This document shows positions 1 to 9,173 of a DNA stretch of 16,008 nucleotides, one piece after another. Source of the DNA: Thiobacillus sp. (GTDB lineage Bacteria; Pseudomonadota; Gammaproteobacteria; Burkholderiales; Thiobacillaceae); contig JANJUT010000242.1 in NCBI GenBank assembly GCA_024710445.1, positions 1 to 16,008 of the forward strand, given 5' to 3'. The translations under genes and the position numbers were made by a program. Within the stretch, counting starts at the first letter, position 1. The number at the start of each line of letters is the position of its first letter. The notes beneath the pieces are model-generated. The model worked only from the letters and a program-made list of their open reading frames with translations. It was not told the DNA's origin and did no database searches.

Positions 1-1265
1 GGGACCCCGATCGCCGCGGTGCCGGTGAAGAAGCTCGCCCAGCCCCAGGCGTCGACGAACTCGCCGGAGAAGCCCGCGATGAACTTGGGCAGCAGCAGCA
101 TCACCGAGGTGAACAGCGCGTACTGCGTCGCCGAGTAGGCCTGGTTCACCAGGCTCGAGAGATAGGCGACGAAGGCGGAGGACGCGATGCCGGCCGAGAG
201 GTTGTCGGCCGAGACGGTGAAGACGAGCGCGCCGACGTCGTGGCCGCGGCCGGCGAGCCAGACGAACAGCAGGTTGGTCGCGGCGGAGAGCACGGCGCCC
301 AGCATCAGCGTGCGCATCACGCCGAGGCGCATCGTCAGCAAGCCGCCCAGCGCCGCGCCGGCGATGGTCATGATCACGCCGTAGACCTTGGACACCGTCG
401 CCACCTCGTCCTTGGTGAAGCCCATCTCCTGGTAGAAGGGATTGCTCATTACCCCCATCACCACATCGGAAATGCGGTACACCGCGATCAGCGCCAGAAT
501 CGTCAGCGCCTGCCACTTGAAGCGCGTGAAGAACTCGACGAAAGGCTGCACGAAGCTCGTCGTCAGCCAGACGGCGAAACCCTGCTCGGCGATGTGCGGC
601 AGCGGCGCGGCGTGCGCCGGCTCGCGGATGATCAGCGTGGTCAGCATGCCGACCGCCATCAGCGCCGCCATCGCCGTGTACGCCACCTGCCAGGGGCGGA
701 AGTCGTAGGTGGCTTCGCTGGGATCGACGCTCGCCGCGATCCACAGTGCGCCCGCGCCGGCGGTGATCATCGCGATGCGATAGCCCGCCTGATAGGTCGC
801 CGCCATCGCGCCCTGCTTTTCGGTTTACACTGCCTCGATCCGGTAGGCGTCGAGCGCGATGTCCTGCGTCGCCGAGGCAAACGCCACCGCCAGCGCGAAG
901 AACACCGTGTGCGTGAGATTGACCACCGGATCGGTATTCGCCATGCCGAGCAACGCCAGCGCAATACAGACCTGCGACAGCAGCAGCCACGCCCGCCGCT
1001 TGCCCAATGTTTTGGTCAGCAGCGGCAGCGTCAGCCGGTCCACCAGCGGCGACCACAGGAACTTGAAGCCGTACGCCAGCCCCACCCAGGAAAGATGCCC
1101 GATGGTGGCGCGTGCAATACCCGCCTCGGAAAGCCAGAACGACAGCGTGCCCAGCACCAGCAGCAGCGGCAGCCCGGCGGAAAAACCGAGGAACAGCATG
1201 CCGACGACGCGGGGGTGGGCGTAGACCTTGAGGGCGGCGAGCCAGGGGTGGTCAAGTGCGGTCAT
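1..1265 (-). pseudogene. ampG: AmpG-type muropeptide permease (MFS), interrupted by an in-frame stop and cut by the window edge
   Basis: AmpG-family permeases import anhydro-muropeptides across the inner membrane for cell-wall recycling. The frame opens with ATG at 1265-1263 ([15 protein letters not shown]) and encodes successive hydrophobic segments with family-like stretches such as GLPLLLVLGTLSFWL, GLAYGFKFLWSPLVDRL and ATQDIALDAYRIEAV. Codon 147 is TAA (827-825). Directly after it the same frame continues without another stop to the window edge and is still AmpG-like (TEKQGAMAATYQAGYRIAMI, then ISDVVMGVMSNPFYQEMGF). This is therefore a nonsense codon in an otherwise collinear gene, not a frameshift. 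A glutamate codon (GAA) changed to TAA is the simplest explanation; a sequencing error is possible. The ATG overlaps the xthA stop as ATGA, so the two are probably co-transcribed. Codons left of the stop end almost only in G or C, more strictly than those to its right. The C-terminus lies outside the window. Confidence 0.8.
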
Positions 1266-2041
1266 GGCGCGTAATCGTAATCGACAATCAGCGGCGCATG
1301 GTCGGAAAAGCGCTGGTCCTTGTAGACGCTGGCGGAGGTGGCTTTGGCGGCGATGCCGGGGGTGGCGATCTGGTAGTCGATGCGCCAGCCGACGTTCTTG
1401 GCATACGCCTGGCCGCGGTTGCTCCACCAGGTGTAGGCCTCGCCGGTGTGCTCGGGATACAGCTTGCGGTAGACATCGACCCAGCCGAGTTCGTCGAACA
1501 GGCGGGTCATCCAGGCGCGCTCTTCGGGCAGGAAGCCGGAGTTTTTCTGGTTGGATTTCCAGTTTTTGAGATCCACTTCCTTGTGGGCGATGTTCCAGTC
1601 GCCGCAGATGACGATTTCGCGGCCGGATTGGATCAAGGCTTCGAGGTGGGGGAAGAACACGTCCATGAAACGGAACTTGGCCTGCTGGCGTTCCTCGGAA
1701 CTCGACCCGGAGGGCTGGTAGAGCGAGATGACAGCCAGGTTGCCGTAATCTGCCTCGATGTAGCGGCCTTCGGCATCGAATTCGGGCACGCCGAGGCCTT
1801 CGACGATCTGCTGCGGGGCCTGCCGGGTATAAACCCCTACTCCGCTGTAGCCTTTTTTCTCGGCGTAGTGGAAGGCGCCGTTCAGGCCGTCGCACTGGAT
1901 GAATTCGGGCTTGAGGTCGGCGGCCTGGGCCTTGAGCTCCTGCACGCAGACGACATCGGCATGTTGCGTGGGCAGCCAGTCGAAGAAGCCTTTGGTGGCG
2001 GCGGAACGGATGCCGTTGAGGTTGGCCGATATAATTCGCAT
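1262..2041 (-). CDS. xthA: Exodeoxyribonuclease III (AP endonuclease)
   Basis: ExoIII-family enzyme of base-excision repair: it cleaves DNA 5' of abasic sites and removes 3' blocking groups, using Mg2+. The 259-residue product fits the family. Visible active-site landmarks are the N-terminal [10 protein letters not shown] (Asn7), VQELK (metal-binding Glu35), [12 protein letters not shown] (Asp148 and Asn150), WRIDYQ (Asp222) and the C-terminal SDHAPL (Asp247 and His248). I chose the ATG at 2041-2039. The codon just before it is GTG, so a one-residue-longer start at 2044 is possible. No clear Shine-Dalgarno sequence is visible upstream. The gene is divergent from pyrE with only 40 bases between the start codons, and its TGA overlaps the ampG start. 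Its first codons contain a TATAAT box that reads towards pyrE. All catalytic residues appear intact. Confidence 0.96.
   Translation of the reverse strand: MRIISANLNGIRSAATKGFFDWLPTQHADVVCVQELKAQAADLKPEFIQCDGLNGAFHYAEKKGYSGVGVYTRQAPQQIVEGLGVPEFDAEGRYIEADYGNLAVISLYQPSGSSSEERQQAKFRFMDVFFPHLEALIQSGREIVICGDWNIAHKEVDLKNWKSNQKNSGFLPEERAWMTRLFDELGWVDVYRKLYPEHTGEAYTWWSNRGQAYAKNVGWRIDYQIATPGIAAKATSASVYKDQRFSDHAPLIVDYDYAP
2030..2035 (+). promoter_or_regulatory. Candidate -10 box for pyrE
   Basis: A perfect TATAAT hexamer lies 47 bases before the pyrE ATG, inside the first codons of the divergent xthA. Transcription would begin near 2042 and give a leader of about 40 bases. No good -35 hexamer is seen 16-18 bases upstream (the sequence there is close to CGGATG), so this is a one-box match only. 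Confidence 0.4.
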
Positions 2042-2081
2042 CACGGGTTTAATTAATATAACGATTCAAGAAGTTAACAAA

Positions 2082-2720
2082 ATGTCCGATTACAAAGCCG
2101 AGTTTGTGGAATTCGCCATCGCTTCGAATGTTCTGTGTTTTGGCGAGTTCAAAACCAAAGCCGGGCGGATGAGCCCTTATTTTTTCAACGCGGGACTGTT
2201 CAACGATGGCGACAAGCTGAAACGGCTGGGCGAATTTTACGCCAAGGCGATTATCGATTCGGGAATCGCGTTCGATGTGCTGTTCGGGCCTGCGTATAAG
2301 GGCATTCCGCTGGCCGCGAGCATCGTGGTGGCGCTGGCAGGCATGGGCAGGAATGTTCCGTTTGCCTTCAACCGCAAGGAAGCGAAGGATCACGGCGAGG
2401 GCGGGACGGTGGTCGGTGCGCAATTGCAGGGACGCGTGCTGATTGTGGATGACGTGATTTCGGCGGGCACTTCGGTGCGCGAATCGGTGGAACTGATCCG
2501 CCATTCGGGGGCCGAACCTGCGGGCGTGGTGATTGCGCTGGACCGGATGGAGCGCGGCACCGGCGATAAATCGGCGGTGCAGGAAGTGCGCGAACAATTT
2601 GATATTCCGGTGGTGGCGGTGGTCACACTGGACAATCTGCTGGAGTTTTTGGAACGTGACGCAAACCGACAATCTGAACTGCAGGCCGTGGCAACTTACC
2701 GTACTGCGTATGGCGTTTAG
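2082..2720 (+). CDS. pyrE: Orotate phosphoribosyltransferase
   Basis: Catalyses orotate + PRPP to OMP and pyrophosphate, the fifth step of de novo pyrimidine synthesis, in the cytoplasm. The 212-residue product is the usual length for the proteobacterial enzyme. The PRPP-binding loop [13 protein letters not shown] is at residues 119-131, the flexible catalytic loop [12 protein letters not shown] at about 97-108, and the N-terminal substrate region ([16 protein letters not shown]) at about 23-38. The ATG at 2082 matches the family N-terminus ([12 protein letters not shown]). The frame is open further upstream, but that extension would run into xthA on the other strand and is not expected. The upstream purine run (AAGAAG) is only a weak ribosome-binding site. 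The stop overlaps the start of the downstream DUF4124-type gene by 11 bases, suggesting one transcript ending at the hairpin near 3380. Confidence 0.97.
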   Translation: MSDYKAEFVEFAIASNVLCFGEFKTKAGRMSPYFFNAGLFNDGDKLKRLGEFYAKAIIDSGIAFDVLFGPAYKGIPLAASIVVALAGMGRNVPFAFNRKEAKDHGEGGTVVGAQLQGRVLIVDDVISAGTSVRESVELIRHSGAEPAGVVIALDRMERGTGDKSAVQEVREQFDIPVVAVVTLDNLLEFLERDANRQSELQAVATYRTAYGV

Positions 2721-3303
2721 CACGTTGCTTGTCGCGCTGTTGCTCGTAACGAGCAACGCGCACGCCAAGATGTACCGCTGGGTGGACAGCAATGGCCGGG
2801 TGCATTACGGTGACACGCTGCCATCGACCTACCAGAAAAGCGGCGCAGCCGAGATGAACAAGCAGGGCAGCGTCATCAAGCGTACGCAGTCGGAGGCGGA
2901 ACGCAAGGCGGAAGCCGAGCATCTGGCCGAGCAGAAACGGATACAGGAAGAAGAGCAGAAGCAGGCACAACTGGATCGTGCGCTGACCGCAACCTATACG
3001 TCTGAAGCCGAAATCGATCTGGCGCGCGACCGTGCGCTTGAGCACCACAAGCTGGCGATCAAGGGCGCGGAAATCCGGGCCAAGGCAGTGGAGTCGAATC
3101 TGGGTGAACTGAATGCGCGGGTCGCCGCGATTCAAAAATCGGGCCGGCCCGTTGCCCCCAATCTGAAAGAGCAAGTGGCCCAGGCTGCCAATGAACGGCT
3201 GGAACTGAAGCGCACCATTCTGACCAATGAAGAGGCGATGGTGAAGGTGCGTGAGCGCTACGAGGCAGACAAGGAGCGGTTTCGTACACTCAAGGGACGA
3301 TAA
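2710..3303 (+). CDS. Exported DUF4124-type coiled-coil protein, function unknown
   Basis: The 197-residue product starts with a hydrophobic stretch ending in a signal-peptidase-like site (SNAHA followed by KMYRW). Next comes a short DUF4124-like unit ([18 protein letters not shown], about residues 21-38), an aromatic- and glycine-containing motif common in betaproteobacterial periplasmic proteins. From about residue 50 the chain is charged and rich in Ala, Glu, Lys and Gln with long helical, coiled-coil-like character to the end (RFRTLKGR). The ATG at 2710 overlaps the end of pyrE. A signal peptide starting there would lack the usual basic N-terminus. An upstream in-frame non-ATG start inside pyrE, such as the GTG near 2657, would add the Arg just before this Met and is a real alternative. 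No enzymatic residues are recognised. A role in the envelope is inferred from the signal peptide only. Confidence 0.82.
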   Translation: MAFSTLLVALLLVTSNAHAKMYRWVDSNGRVHYGDTLPSTYQKSGAAEMNKQGSVIKRTQSEAERKAEAEHLAEQKRIQEEEQKQAQLDRALTATYTSEAEIDLARDRALEHHKLAIKGAEIRAKAVESNLGELNARVAAIQKSGRPVAPNLKEQVAQAANERLELKRTILTNEEAMVKVRERYEADKERFRTLKGR

Positions 3304-3315
3304 GTGTTTGCCTGA

Positions 3316-3331
3316 GGGGAAGCGCTTCCCC
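3316..3331. repeat. Perfect 16-base palindrome between converging genes
   Basis: GGGGAAGCGCTTCCCC is exactly self-complementary. It lies just after the DUF4124-type gene stop and just before the main terminator hairpin. No T-run follows it on the plus strand, so by itself it is not a classic terminator. It could stabilise the 3' end of the transcript or be an operator-like site; I cannot tell which. Confidence 0.6.
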
Positions 3332-3338
3332 GCAAATC

Positions 3339-3380
3339 AAAACGCGCGGGCCAGGACAAGCTCCTGGCCAGCGCGTTTTT
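3339..3380. terminator. Bidirectional rho-independent terminator
   Basis: Left arm AAAACGCGC (3339-3347) and GGCCAGGA (3349-3356) pairs with TCCTGGCC (3362-3369) and GCGCGTTTT (3371-3379) around a 5-base loop, with one mismatch (3348 against 3370). The GC-rich stem ends in T-runs on both strands: TTTTT after the stem on plus and TTTT on minus. It sits between the converging pyrE/DUF4124 unit and the end of gatB, so it can terminate both. Confidence 0.9.
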
Positions 3381-3388
3381 GCATTTGA

Positions 3389-4816
3389 TTACTGTAGCCT
3401 GGCTTTCAGCAGGTCGTTGACCTGCGCCGGGTTGGCCGTGCCCTTGCTGGCACGCATGACCTGGCCGATCAGTGCGTTGAAGGCCTTTTCCTTGCCGGCG
3501 CGGAATTCCTCGACCGACTTCGGGTTGGCGGCGAGCACGTCATCGATGATCTTTTCCAGCTCCCCGGCGTCCGACATCTGCCTGAGTCCGCGTGCCTCGA
3601 TGATGGCATCGACTTCACCGGCACCCTCCCATAGTCCTTCGAACACCTGCTTGGCAAGTTTGCCCGAGAGCGTGCCGTCGTGGATGCGTGCGACCAGTGC
3701 GCCGAGTTGCACGGCGGAGACGGGACTCTGCGTGATGTCGAGCTCGGCCTTGTTCAGGGTGGCGGAGAGTTCACCCATCACCCAGTTGGCGGCCAGCTTG
3801 CCCTGGCCGCAAGCCTTGGCAGCGGCTTCGAAATAGTCCGCCAGCGCGCGCGAACCGGTCAGCACTCCGGCATCGTAGGCCGACACGCTGTAGTCGGCCT
3901 GGAAGCGTGCCTGCATGGCCGCGGGCAGTTCGGGCAGCGCGGCGCGCACGGCCTCGATCCAGTCCTCGTCCAGCTTCACCGGCAGCAGGTCGGGGTCGGG
4001 GAAATAGCGGTAGTCGTGCGCGTCTTCCTTGCTGCGCATCATGCGGGTTTCGCCGGTATCGGGATCGAACAGCACGGTGGCCTGCTCGATGCGCCCGCCG
4101 TCTTCCAGCGTCTCGATCTGCCAGCGCACTTCGTAGTCGATGGCCTGCTGCAGAAAGCGGAAGGAGTTGAGGTTCTTGATTTCGCGGCGGGTGCCGAATT
4201 CGGCCTGGCCGACCGGGCGCACCGAGACGTTGGCGTCGACGCGGAAGCTGCCTTCCTGCATGTTGCCGTCGCAGATGCCGATCCAGGTCACCAGCGTGTG
4301 CAGCGCGCGGGCGTAGGCAACGGCTTCTGCAGAGGAACGCATCTCGGGCTCGGAAACAATCTCCAGCAGCGGCGTGCCAGCGCGGTTGAGGTCGATGCCG
4401 GTCATGCCGTGGAAGTCTTCGTGCAGCGACTTGCCGGCGTCCTCTTCCATGTGGGCGCGGGTGAGGTTGATCGTGCGCTCGCTGTCGCCGACTTGAATCC
4501 GGAGCGCGCCGCCCTCGACGATGGGCCTGGCCAGCTGGCTGATCTGGTAGCCCTTGGGCAGGTCGGGGTAGAAGTAGTTCTTGCGGTCGAAAATGTTGAT
4601 GCGATTGAGCGTGGCGCCAATCGCCAGACCGAACTTGATCGCGCACTCCACCGCGCCCTTGTTCAGCACCGGCAACACGCCGGGCAGCGCGATGTCGACC
4701 GCGCTCGCCTGGGTGTTGGGCGCGGCACCGAAGGCGGTGCTGCTGCCCGAGAAAATCTTGGATTTTGTGGCGAGCTGGGTGTGGACTTCCAGTCCGATGA
4801 CGGTCTCCCACTTCAT
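3389..4816 (-). CDS. gatB: Aspartyl/glutamyl-tRNA amidotransferase subunit B
   Basis: GatB is the kinase and tRNA-binding subunit of GatCAB, which converts misacylated Glu-tRNA(Gln) (and often Asp-tRNA(Asn)) to the amidated form with ATP. The 475-residue product is of normal length. Conserved blocks include GLEVHTQL (8-15), [14 protein letters not shown] (81-94), [11 protein letters not shown] (120-130) and [17 protein letters not shown] (184-200). The C-terminus carries the helical YqeY-like tail ([23 protein letters not shown]). The ATG at 4816-4814 begins the standard [12 protein letters not shown] and is preceded by GAGG about 8 bases upstream. The frame is open further 5' but that part is the intergenic repeat and the gatA tail. 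It is the last gene of a gatC-gatA-gatB operon, 61 bases after gatA, and ends at the strong terminator. Confidence 0.97.
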   Translation of the reverse strand: MKWETVIGLEVHTQLATKSKIFSGSSTAFGAAPNTQASAVDIALPGVLPVLNKGAVECAIKFGLAIGATLNRINIFDRKNYFYPDLPKGYQISQLARPIVEGGALRIQVGDSERTINLTRAHMEEDAGKSLHEDFHGMTGIDLNRAGTPLLEIVSEPEMRSSAEAVAYARALHTLVTWIGICDGNMQEGSFRVDANVSVRPVGQAEFGTRREIKNLNSFRFLQQAIDYEVRWQIETLEDGGRIEQATVLFDPDTGETRMMRSKEDAHDYRYFPDPDLLPVKLDEDWIEAVRAALPELPAAMQARFQADYSVSAYDAGVLTGSRALADYFEAAAKACGQGKLAANWVMGELSATLNKAELDITQSPVSAVQLGALVARIHDGTLSGKLAKQVFEGLWEGAGEVDAIIEARGLRQMSDAGELEKIIDDVLAANPKSVEEFRAGKEKAFNALIGQVMRASKGTANPAQVNDLLKARLQ

Positions 4817-4831
4817 AGGAAAAACCTCGTT

Positions 4832-4912
4832 AGGGGTGAGGGGGCAGGGGTGAGGAATGTGGCGCAGGACATGGCGATCATCCCTCACTCCTTGCACCTG
4901 ACGCCTCACCCT
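4832..4912. repeat. GTGAGG-rich imperfect inverted repeat at the gatA-gatB junction
   Basis: The left arm (4832-4858) reads AGGGGTGAGGGGGCAGGGG followed by TGAGGAAT. The right arm (4880-4912) is its imperfect complement: ATCCCTCACTCCTTGCACC then TGACGCCTCACCCT. A 21-base centre separates them. Each arm contains two GTGAGG units, so it is also an imperfect direct repeat. The right arm encodes roughly the last 10 residues and stop of GatA. It may be a REP-like intergenic element or an RNA hairpin between gatA and gatB. I cannot see whether copies exist elsewhere. Confidence 0.55.
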
Positions 4913-6359
4913 GCGGCGGCAGCCGCTTGTGCCAGTCGGTGGCGCGCTGGAACTGATGCGCGACGTTGAGCATCTTCGCCTCGCTGAAATAGTTGCCGAC
5001 GAGCTGCAGGCCGATTGGCAGGCCCTTGGCATCGAAGCCGCACGGCAGCGACATGCCGGGCAGGCCGGCGAGGTTGGCGGGAATGGTGTAGAGGTCGTTC
5101 AGGTACATCTCCACCGGGTCGTCGGACTTCTCGCCGAGCTTGAAGGCGGTGCCGGGCGCGGTGGGGCCGAGGATGACGTCGCAGGTCTTGAAGGCTGCGC
5201 TGAAATCGTCGGCGATCAGGCGGCGGATTTTTTGCGCCTGCAGGTAATAGGCATCGTAATAACCGTGGCTCAATACGTAGGCGCCGATCATGATGCGGCG
5301 CTTCACTTCGGCGCCAAAGCCCTGCGCGCGGGTCTTGCAGTACATGTCGTCGAGGTTGGTGTATTCCGGGGCACGGTAGCCGTAGCGTACGCCGTCGAAG
5401 CGCGACAGATTACTCGAAGCTTCGGCGGGGGCCAGCACGTAATACACCGGGATGGCCAATTTGGAGTTGGCGAGCGAAATCTCGACCGTGGTCGCGCCGA
5501 GCTTTTTCAATTCGGCGATAGCTGCCTCCACCGCAGTGGCGACTTCGTTATTCAGGCCTTCGGCAAAAAACTCGCGTGGCAGACCGACACGCAGGCCGGT
5601 CAGCGGCTGGTCGAGATCGCGCGTGTAGTCTTCTTTCTCGCGTTCCAGACTGGTCGAGTCATTGGGGTCGAAGCCGGTCATCACGTTGAGCAGCAACGCG
5701 CAATCTTTGGCCGAGGGGGCCATCGGTCCGGCCTGGTCGAGGCTGGAGGCGAACGCGATCATGCCGAAACGCGATACCAGTCCGTAGGTGGGCTTGAGGC
5801 CGGTGATGCCGCACAGTGCGGCAGGCTGGCGGATCGAGCCGCCGGTATCGGTACCCGTCGCAGCGGGCGCCATGCGTGCGGCGACGCAGGCGGCCGCGCC
5901 GCCCGAGGAGCCGCCGGGGACATAGGTCGTATTCCAGGGATTTTTTACCGCGCCGAAATAGCTGGTCTCGTTGGAGGAACCCATGGCGAATTCGTCCATG
6001 TTGGTCTTCCCCAGAGACGGCATGCCGGCCGCCTTGAAGCGCTGGATCACGTGCGCGTCGTAGGGGGCGACGAAGTTGTGCAGCATCTTCGAACCACAGG
6101 TAGTGAGCCAGCCGTCGGTGCAGAAAATATCCTTGTGCGCGATCGGCACGCCGGTCAGCGGGCCGGCCTTGCCTGCGGCGATGAGCGCATCGGCGACAGC
6201 GGCTTCTGCCAGCGTCTTGTCAGCATCCAGCGTGATGAAGGCATTGATCGACGGATTCAGCGTGGCGATACGGTCGAGATACTGCTGGGCGAGTTCGCGG
6301 CTCGATACCTGTTTGGCGGCGAGCTGCGCAGCGAGCGCGGAAAGGCTGGCGTCGGACAT
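4878..6359 (-). CDS. gatA: Aspartyl/glutamyl-tRNA amidotransferase subunit A
   Basis: GatA is the glutaminase subunit of GatCAB, an amidase-signature enzyme that releases ammonia from glutamine and channels it to GatB. The 493-residue product has an intact Ser-cisSer-Lys triad. Lys76 lies in PIAHKD, the cis-Ser (Ser151) in PGGSSGG and the nucleophile Ser175 in [12 protein letters not shown]; the 75- and 24-residue spacings match characterised GatA proteins. The start [13 protein letters not shown] at 6359-6357 lies 6 bases after the gatC stop, so coupling is likely. The normal family end is near [10 protein letters not shown]. The last residues ([10 protein letters not shown]) form a low-complexity tail encoded by the adjacent inverted repeat and look like an acquired extension, not part of the fold. 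Confidence 0.97.
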   Translation of the reverse strand: MSDASLSALAAQLAAKQVSSRELAQQYLDRIATLNPSINAFITLDADKTLAEAAVADALIAAGKAGPLTGVPIAHKDIFCTDGWLTTCGSKMLHNFVAPYDAHVIQRFKAAGMPSLGKTNMDEFAMGSSNETSYFGAVKNPWNTTYVPGGSSGGAAACVAARMAPAATGTDTGGSIRQPAALCGITGLKPTYGLVSRFGMIAFASSLDQAGPMAPSAKDCALLLNVMTGFDPNDSTSLEREKEDYTRDLDQPLTGLRVGLPREFFAEGLNNEVATAVEAAIAELKKLGATTVEISLANSKLAIPVYYVLAPAEASSNLSRFDGVRYGYRAPEYTNLDDMYCKTRAQGFGAEVKRRIMIGAYVLSHGYYDAYYLQAQKIRRLIADDFSAAFKTCDVILGPTAPGTAFKLGEKSDDPVEMYLNDLYTIPANLAGLPGMSLPCGFDAKGLPIGLQLVGNYFSEAKMLNVAHQFQRATDWHKRLPPQGEASGARSEG

Positions 6360-6365
6360 GATGGC

Positions 6366-6653
6366 TTATTCGATGACTTTGGGGACGAGGTACAGATCGT
6401 TTTCGACCGCAGGTGCGACAGCCTGAAAGGCAGCGTGACGGTCGGTTTCAGTCACGATGTCGGCACGCAGACGTTGGGTGACCTCCTGTGCGTGGGCCAT
6501 CGGCGCGATGCCGCTGGTGTCCACTGCCTGCATGGTGGCGATGAGATCAAAAATGGTATTGAGTTGGCCTTGCGTGGCCTGTGCCTGCACATCGTCGATT
6601 TCGATGCGTGCAAGGCGGGCGATGCGCTTGACGTCGTCCGGGGAAAGGGACAT
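6366..6653 (-). CDS. gatC: Aspartyl/glutamyl-tRNA amidotransferase subunit C
   Basis: Small subunit that wraps around and stabilises GatA and GatB in the GatCAB complex. The 95-residue product is the typical size. It starts [19 protein letters not shown], the characteristic helical N-terminus, and ends in the conserved region with [11 protein letters not shown]. An AGGTG sequence lies about 6 bases before the ATG. It is the first gene of the gatCAB operon and is divergent from mreB, with 101 bases between the start codons. Finding a complete gatCAB suggests that Gln-tRNA and/or Asn-tRNA is made at least in part by transamidation; this cannot be settled without the synthetase complement. Confidence 0.95.
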   Translation of the reverse strand: MSLSPDDVKRIARLARIEIDDVQAQATQGQLNTIFDLIATMQAVDTSGIAPMAHAQEVTQRLRADIVTETDRHAAFQAVAPAVENDLYLVPKVIE

Positions 6654-6669
6654 GAAAACACCTGATGAC

Positions 6670-7798
<1,129 letters not shown>

Positions 7799-7830
7799 GC
7801 GTGGTCGTGCGCGGTTCCCGGGAGTAATCG

Positions 7831-8676
7831 ATGCCGACACCCGGTCAGCTCATGTTCGCCCGTCGGCTGGGACCGACAGCCCGCCTGCTGATCTGGCTGC
7901 TGATCGGTGTGTCCTGCGTGGTGATCGACGTGCGTTTCCAGGCCCTGGAAGGCTTGCGCAGCGGTTTTTCGCTGCTGCTGCAGCCGGTGCGCCAGGTCTT
8001 ACGCGCACCAGGTGATGTTGCTACCGAGTTGAGTGGCTTCTTTACCCGTCACCGCCAGTTGCAGAAGGAGCGCGATGCGCTTCTGGCCGAGCGCGCACGT
8101 CTCGCGGTCGGCGTTAACACCGCAAAAGAATTGACCCGTGAAAATGCCGAATTGCGTGCCTTGTTGCAATTGCAAGCGCGACCCGGGCAGCGGACCGTTC
8201 GTGCAGCGCTTTTATATCGTGGACATGACTGGTTTGCTCAGCGGATTACCCTGGATCAGGGGGCTACGGCAGGTTTGCGCAGCGGCCTGCCGGTGGTCGA
8301 TGCCCGTGGGCTGGTAGGCCAGGTGCACCGCGTGTATCCGGGCTCGAGCGAGGTGACGCTGGTGAGCAGCCCCGAGCAACTGACGCCGGTATTCGTCGAG
8401 CGCACGGGCCAGCGTGGGCTGGCCGCCGGGAGTGGGCAGGGTCGACTGGTGTTGCGCTACATGCCGGCACAGACAGATATCCGGCCGGGCGACCGCCTGC
8501 TGACTTCAGGTATTGACCGGGTGTACCCGGCCGGGATTCCGGTGGCGCGCGTAAACCGGGTTTCACGTTCCCAGGCCAATCCCTATCTCCGTGTGGAATG
8601 CCTGCCGATGGCGGGTCTTGATCGTTCCCGCGCGGTGCTGGTGGTGGTGGCCGAACCGCAGGTGACCAAGCCATGA
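7831..8676 (+). CDS. mreC: Rod-shape determining protein MreC
   Basis: MreC is a bitopic membrane protein whose periplasmic part binds and activates PBP2. The 281-residue product has one membrane segment near residues 17-36 (ARLLIWLLIGVSCVVIDVRF) and a coiled coil at about 70-115 (RHRQLQKERDALLAERARL then NAELRALLQLQA). The periplasmic beta-barrel region includes GLRSGLPVVDARGLVGQV and PGDRLLTSGIDRVYPAGIPV, both family hallmarks. A GGGAG sequence lies 5-10 bases before the ATG at 7831. A second in-frame ATG seven codons later is a less likely start. The end overlaps mreD by 4 bases (ATGA). Confidence 0.97.
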   Translation: MPTPGQLMFARRLGPTARLLIWLLIGVSCVVIDVRFQALEGLRSGFSLLLQPVRQVLRAPGDVATELSGFFTRHRQLQKERDALLAERARLAVGVNTAKELTRENAELRALLQLQARPGQRTVRAALLYRGHDWFAQRITLDQGATAGLRSGLPVVDARGLVGQVHRVYPGSSEVTLVSSPEQLTPVFVERTGQRGLAAGSGQGRLVLRYMPAQTDIRPGDRLLTSGIDRVYPAGIPVARVNRVSRSQANPYLRVECLPMAGLDRSRAVLVVVAEPQVTKP

Positions 8677-9173
8677 CAACCCCTCCGCATGCAGCTGGCA
8701 ACTGGCGCCGCATTCTGGGAACGCTGACGCTGGCCGTGCTGCTGGAGCAGTTGCCCTGGTCGGGCTGGATGCTGGCGGTGCGGCCCGATTTTGTCCTGGT
8801 GGTCCTGCTGTTCTGGACCTTGCATCAGCCCGAGCGCCTTGGATTCGGCACCGCCTTTTTTCTCGGCCTGCTGGCTGATTTTCAGGATGGCGCGGTGTTC
8901 GGTCAGCATGCCATTGCCTACGTGGTGGGCGGATACCTGGTGCTGTACCTGCGTTTGCGCCTGCTGCAATTCGACCCGTCGCGTCAGGCCATGCAACTCT
9001 TTCCGGTCCTGTTGTCGGTGCAGTTGATTGCGCTGCTGATTGGCTGGCTGGCGGTGAATCCGCCAGCGGGGCTGACCATGCTGCTGCCGGTGTTGAGCAG
9101 CACGGTGTTGTGGTACGCCATCGCTGGATTCCTGCGTCTATTGCATGGCAAGGGTATGCAGGACAGGGCATGA
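8673..9173 (+). CDS. mreD: Rod-shape determining protein MreD
   Basis: MreD is a small multi-pass inner-membrane protein of the elongation complex. The 166-residue product is almost entirely hydrophobic, with about five membrane segments, for example LGTLTLAVLLEQLPWSGWML and the stretch starting GTAFFLGLLADFQDG. The motif RPDFVLVVLLFWTLHQPERLGFGTAF, here split in description as RPDFVLVVLLFW and PERLGFGTAF, is typical of MreD in beta- and gammaproteobacteria. The ATG overlaps the mreC stop (ATGA), and AGGTGA upstream serves as ribosome-binding site. Its own stop overlaps the mrdA start in the same way, so mreC, mreD and mrdA are probably translated as a coupled set. Confidence 0.93.
   Translation: MTTPPHAAGNWRRILGTLTLAVLLEQLPWSGWMLAVRPDFVLVVLLFWTLHQPERLGFGTAFFLGLLADFQDGAVFGQHAIAYVVGGYLVLYLRLRLLQFDPSRQAMQLFPVLLSVQLIALLIGWLAVNPPAGLTMLLPVLSSTVLWYAIAGFLRLLHGKGMQDRA

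Noticed and set aside
240..1274. Long plus-strand open frame antisense to ampG
   Set aside because: The product is rich in Arg, His and Gln with no family features, and it is the mirror of a convincing membrane protein on the other strand.
825..1895. Minus-strand frame joining antisense-like sequence through xthA into the ampG start
   Set aside because: The 5' part is xthA read in another frame and is Arg- and Pro-rich. Only the part from 1265 onward is AmpG.
3680..4969. Plus-strand open frame of over 400 codons opposite gatB
   Set aside because: It lacks any recognised motif, while gatB on the minus strand has full-length conserved blocks. High GC makes such shadows common.
4929..6665. Plus-strand open frame of nearly 580 codons opposite gatA and gatC
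   Set aside because: It covers two certain genes on the other strand and has no ribosome-binding site or family-like sequence.
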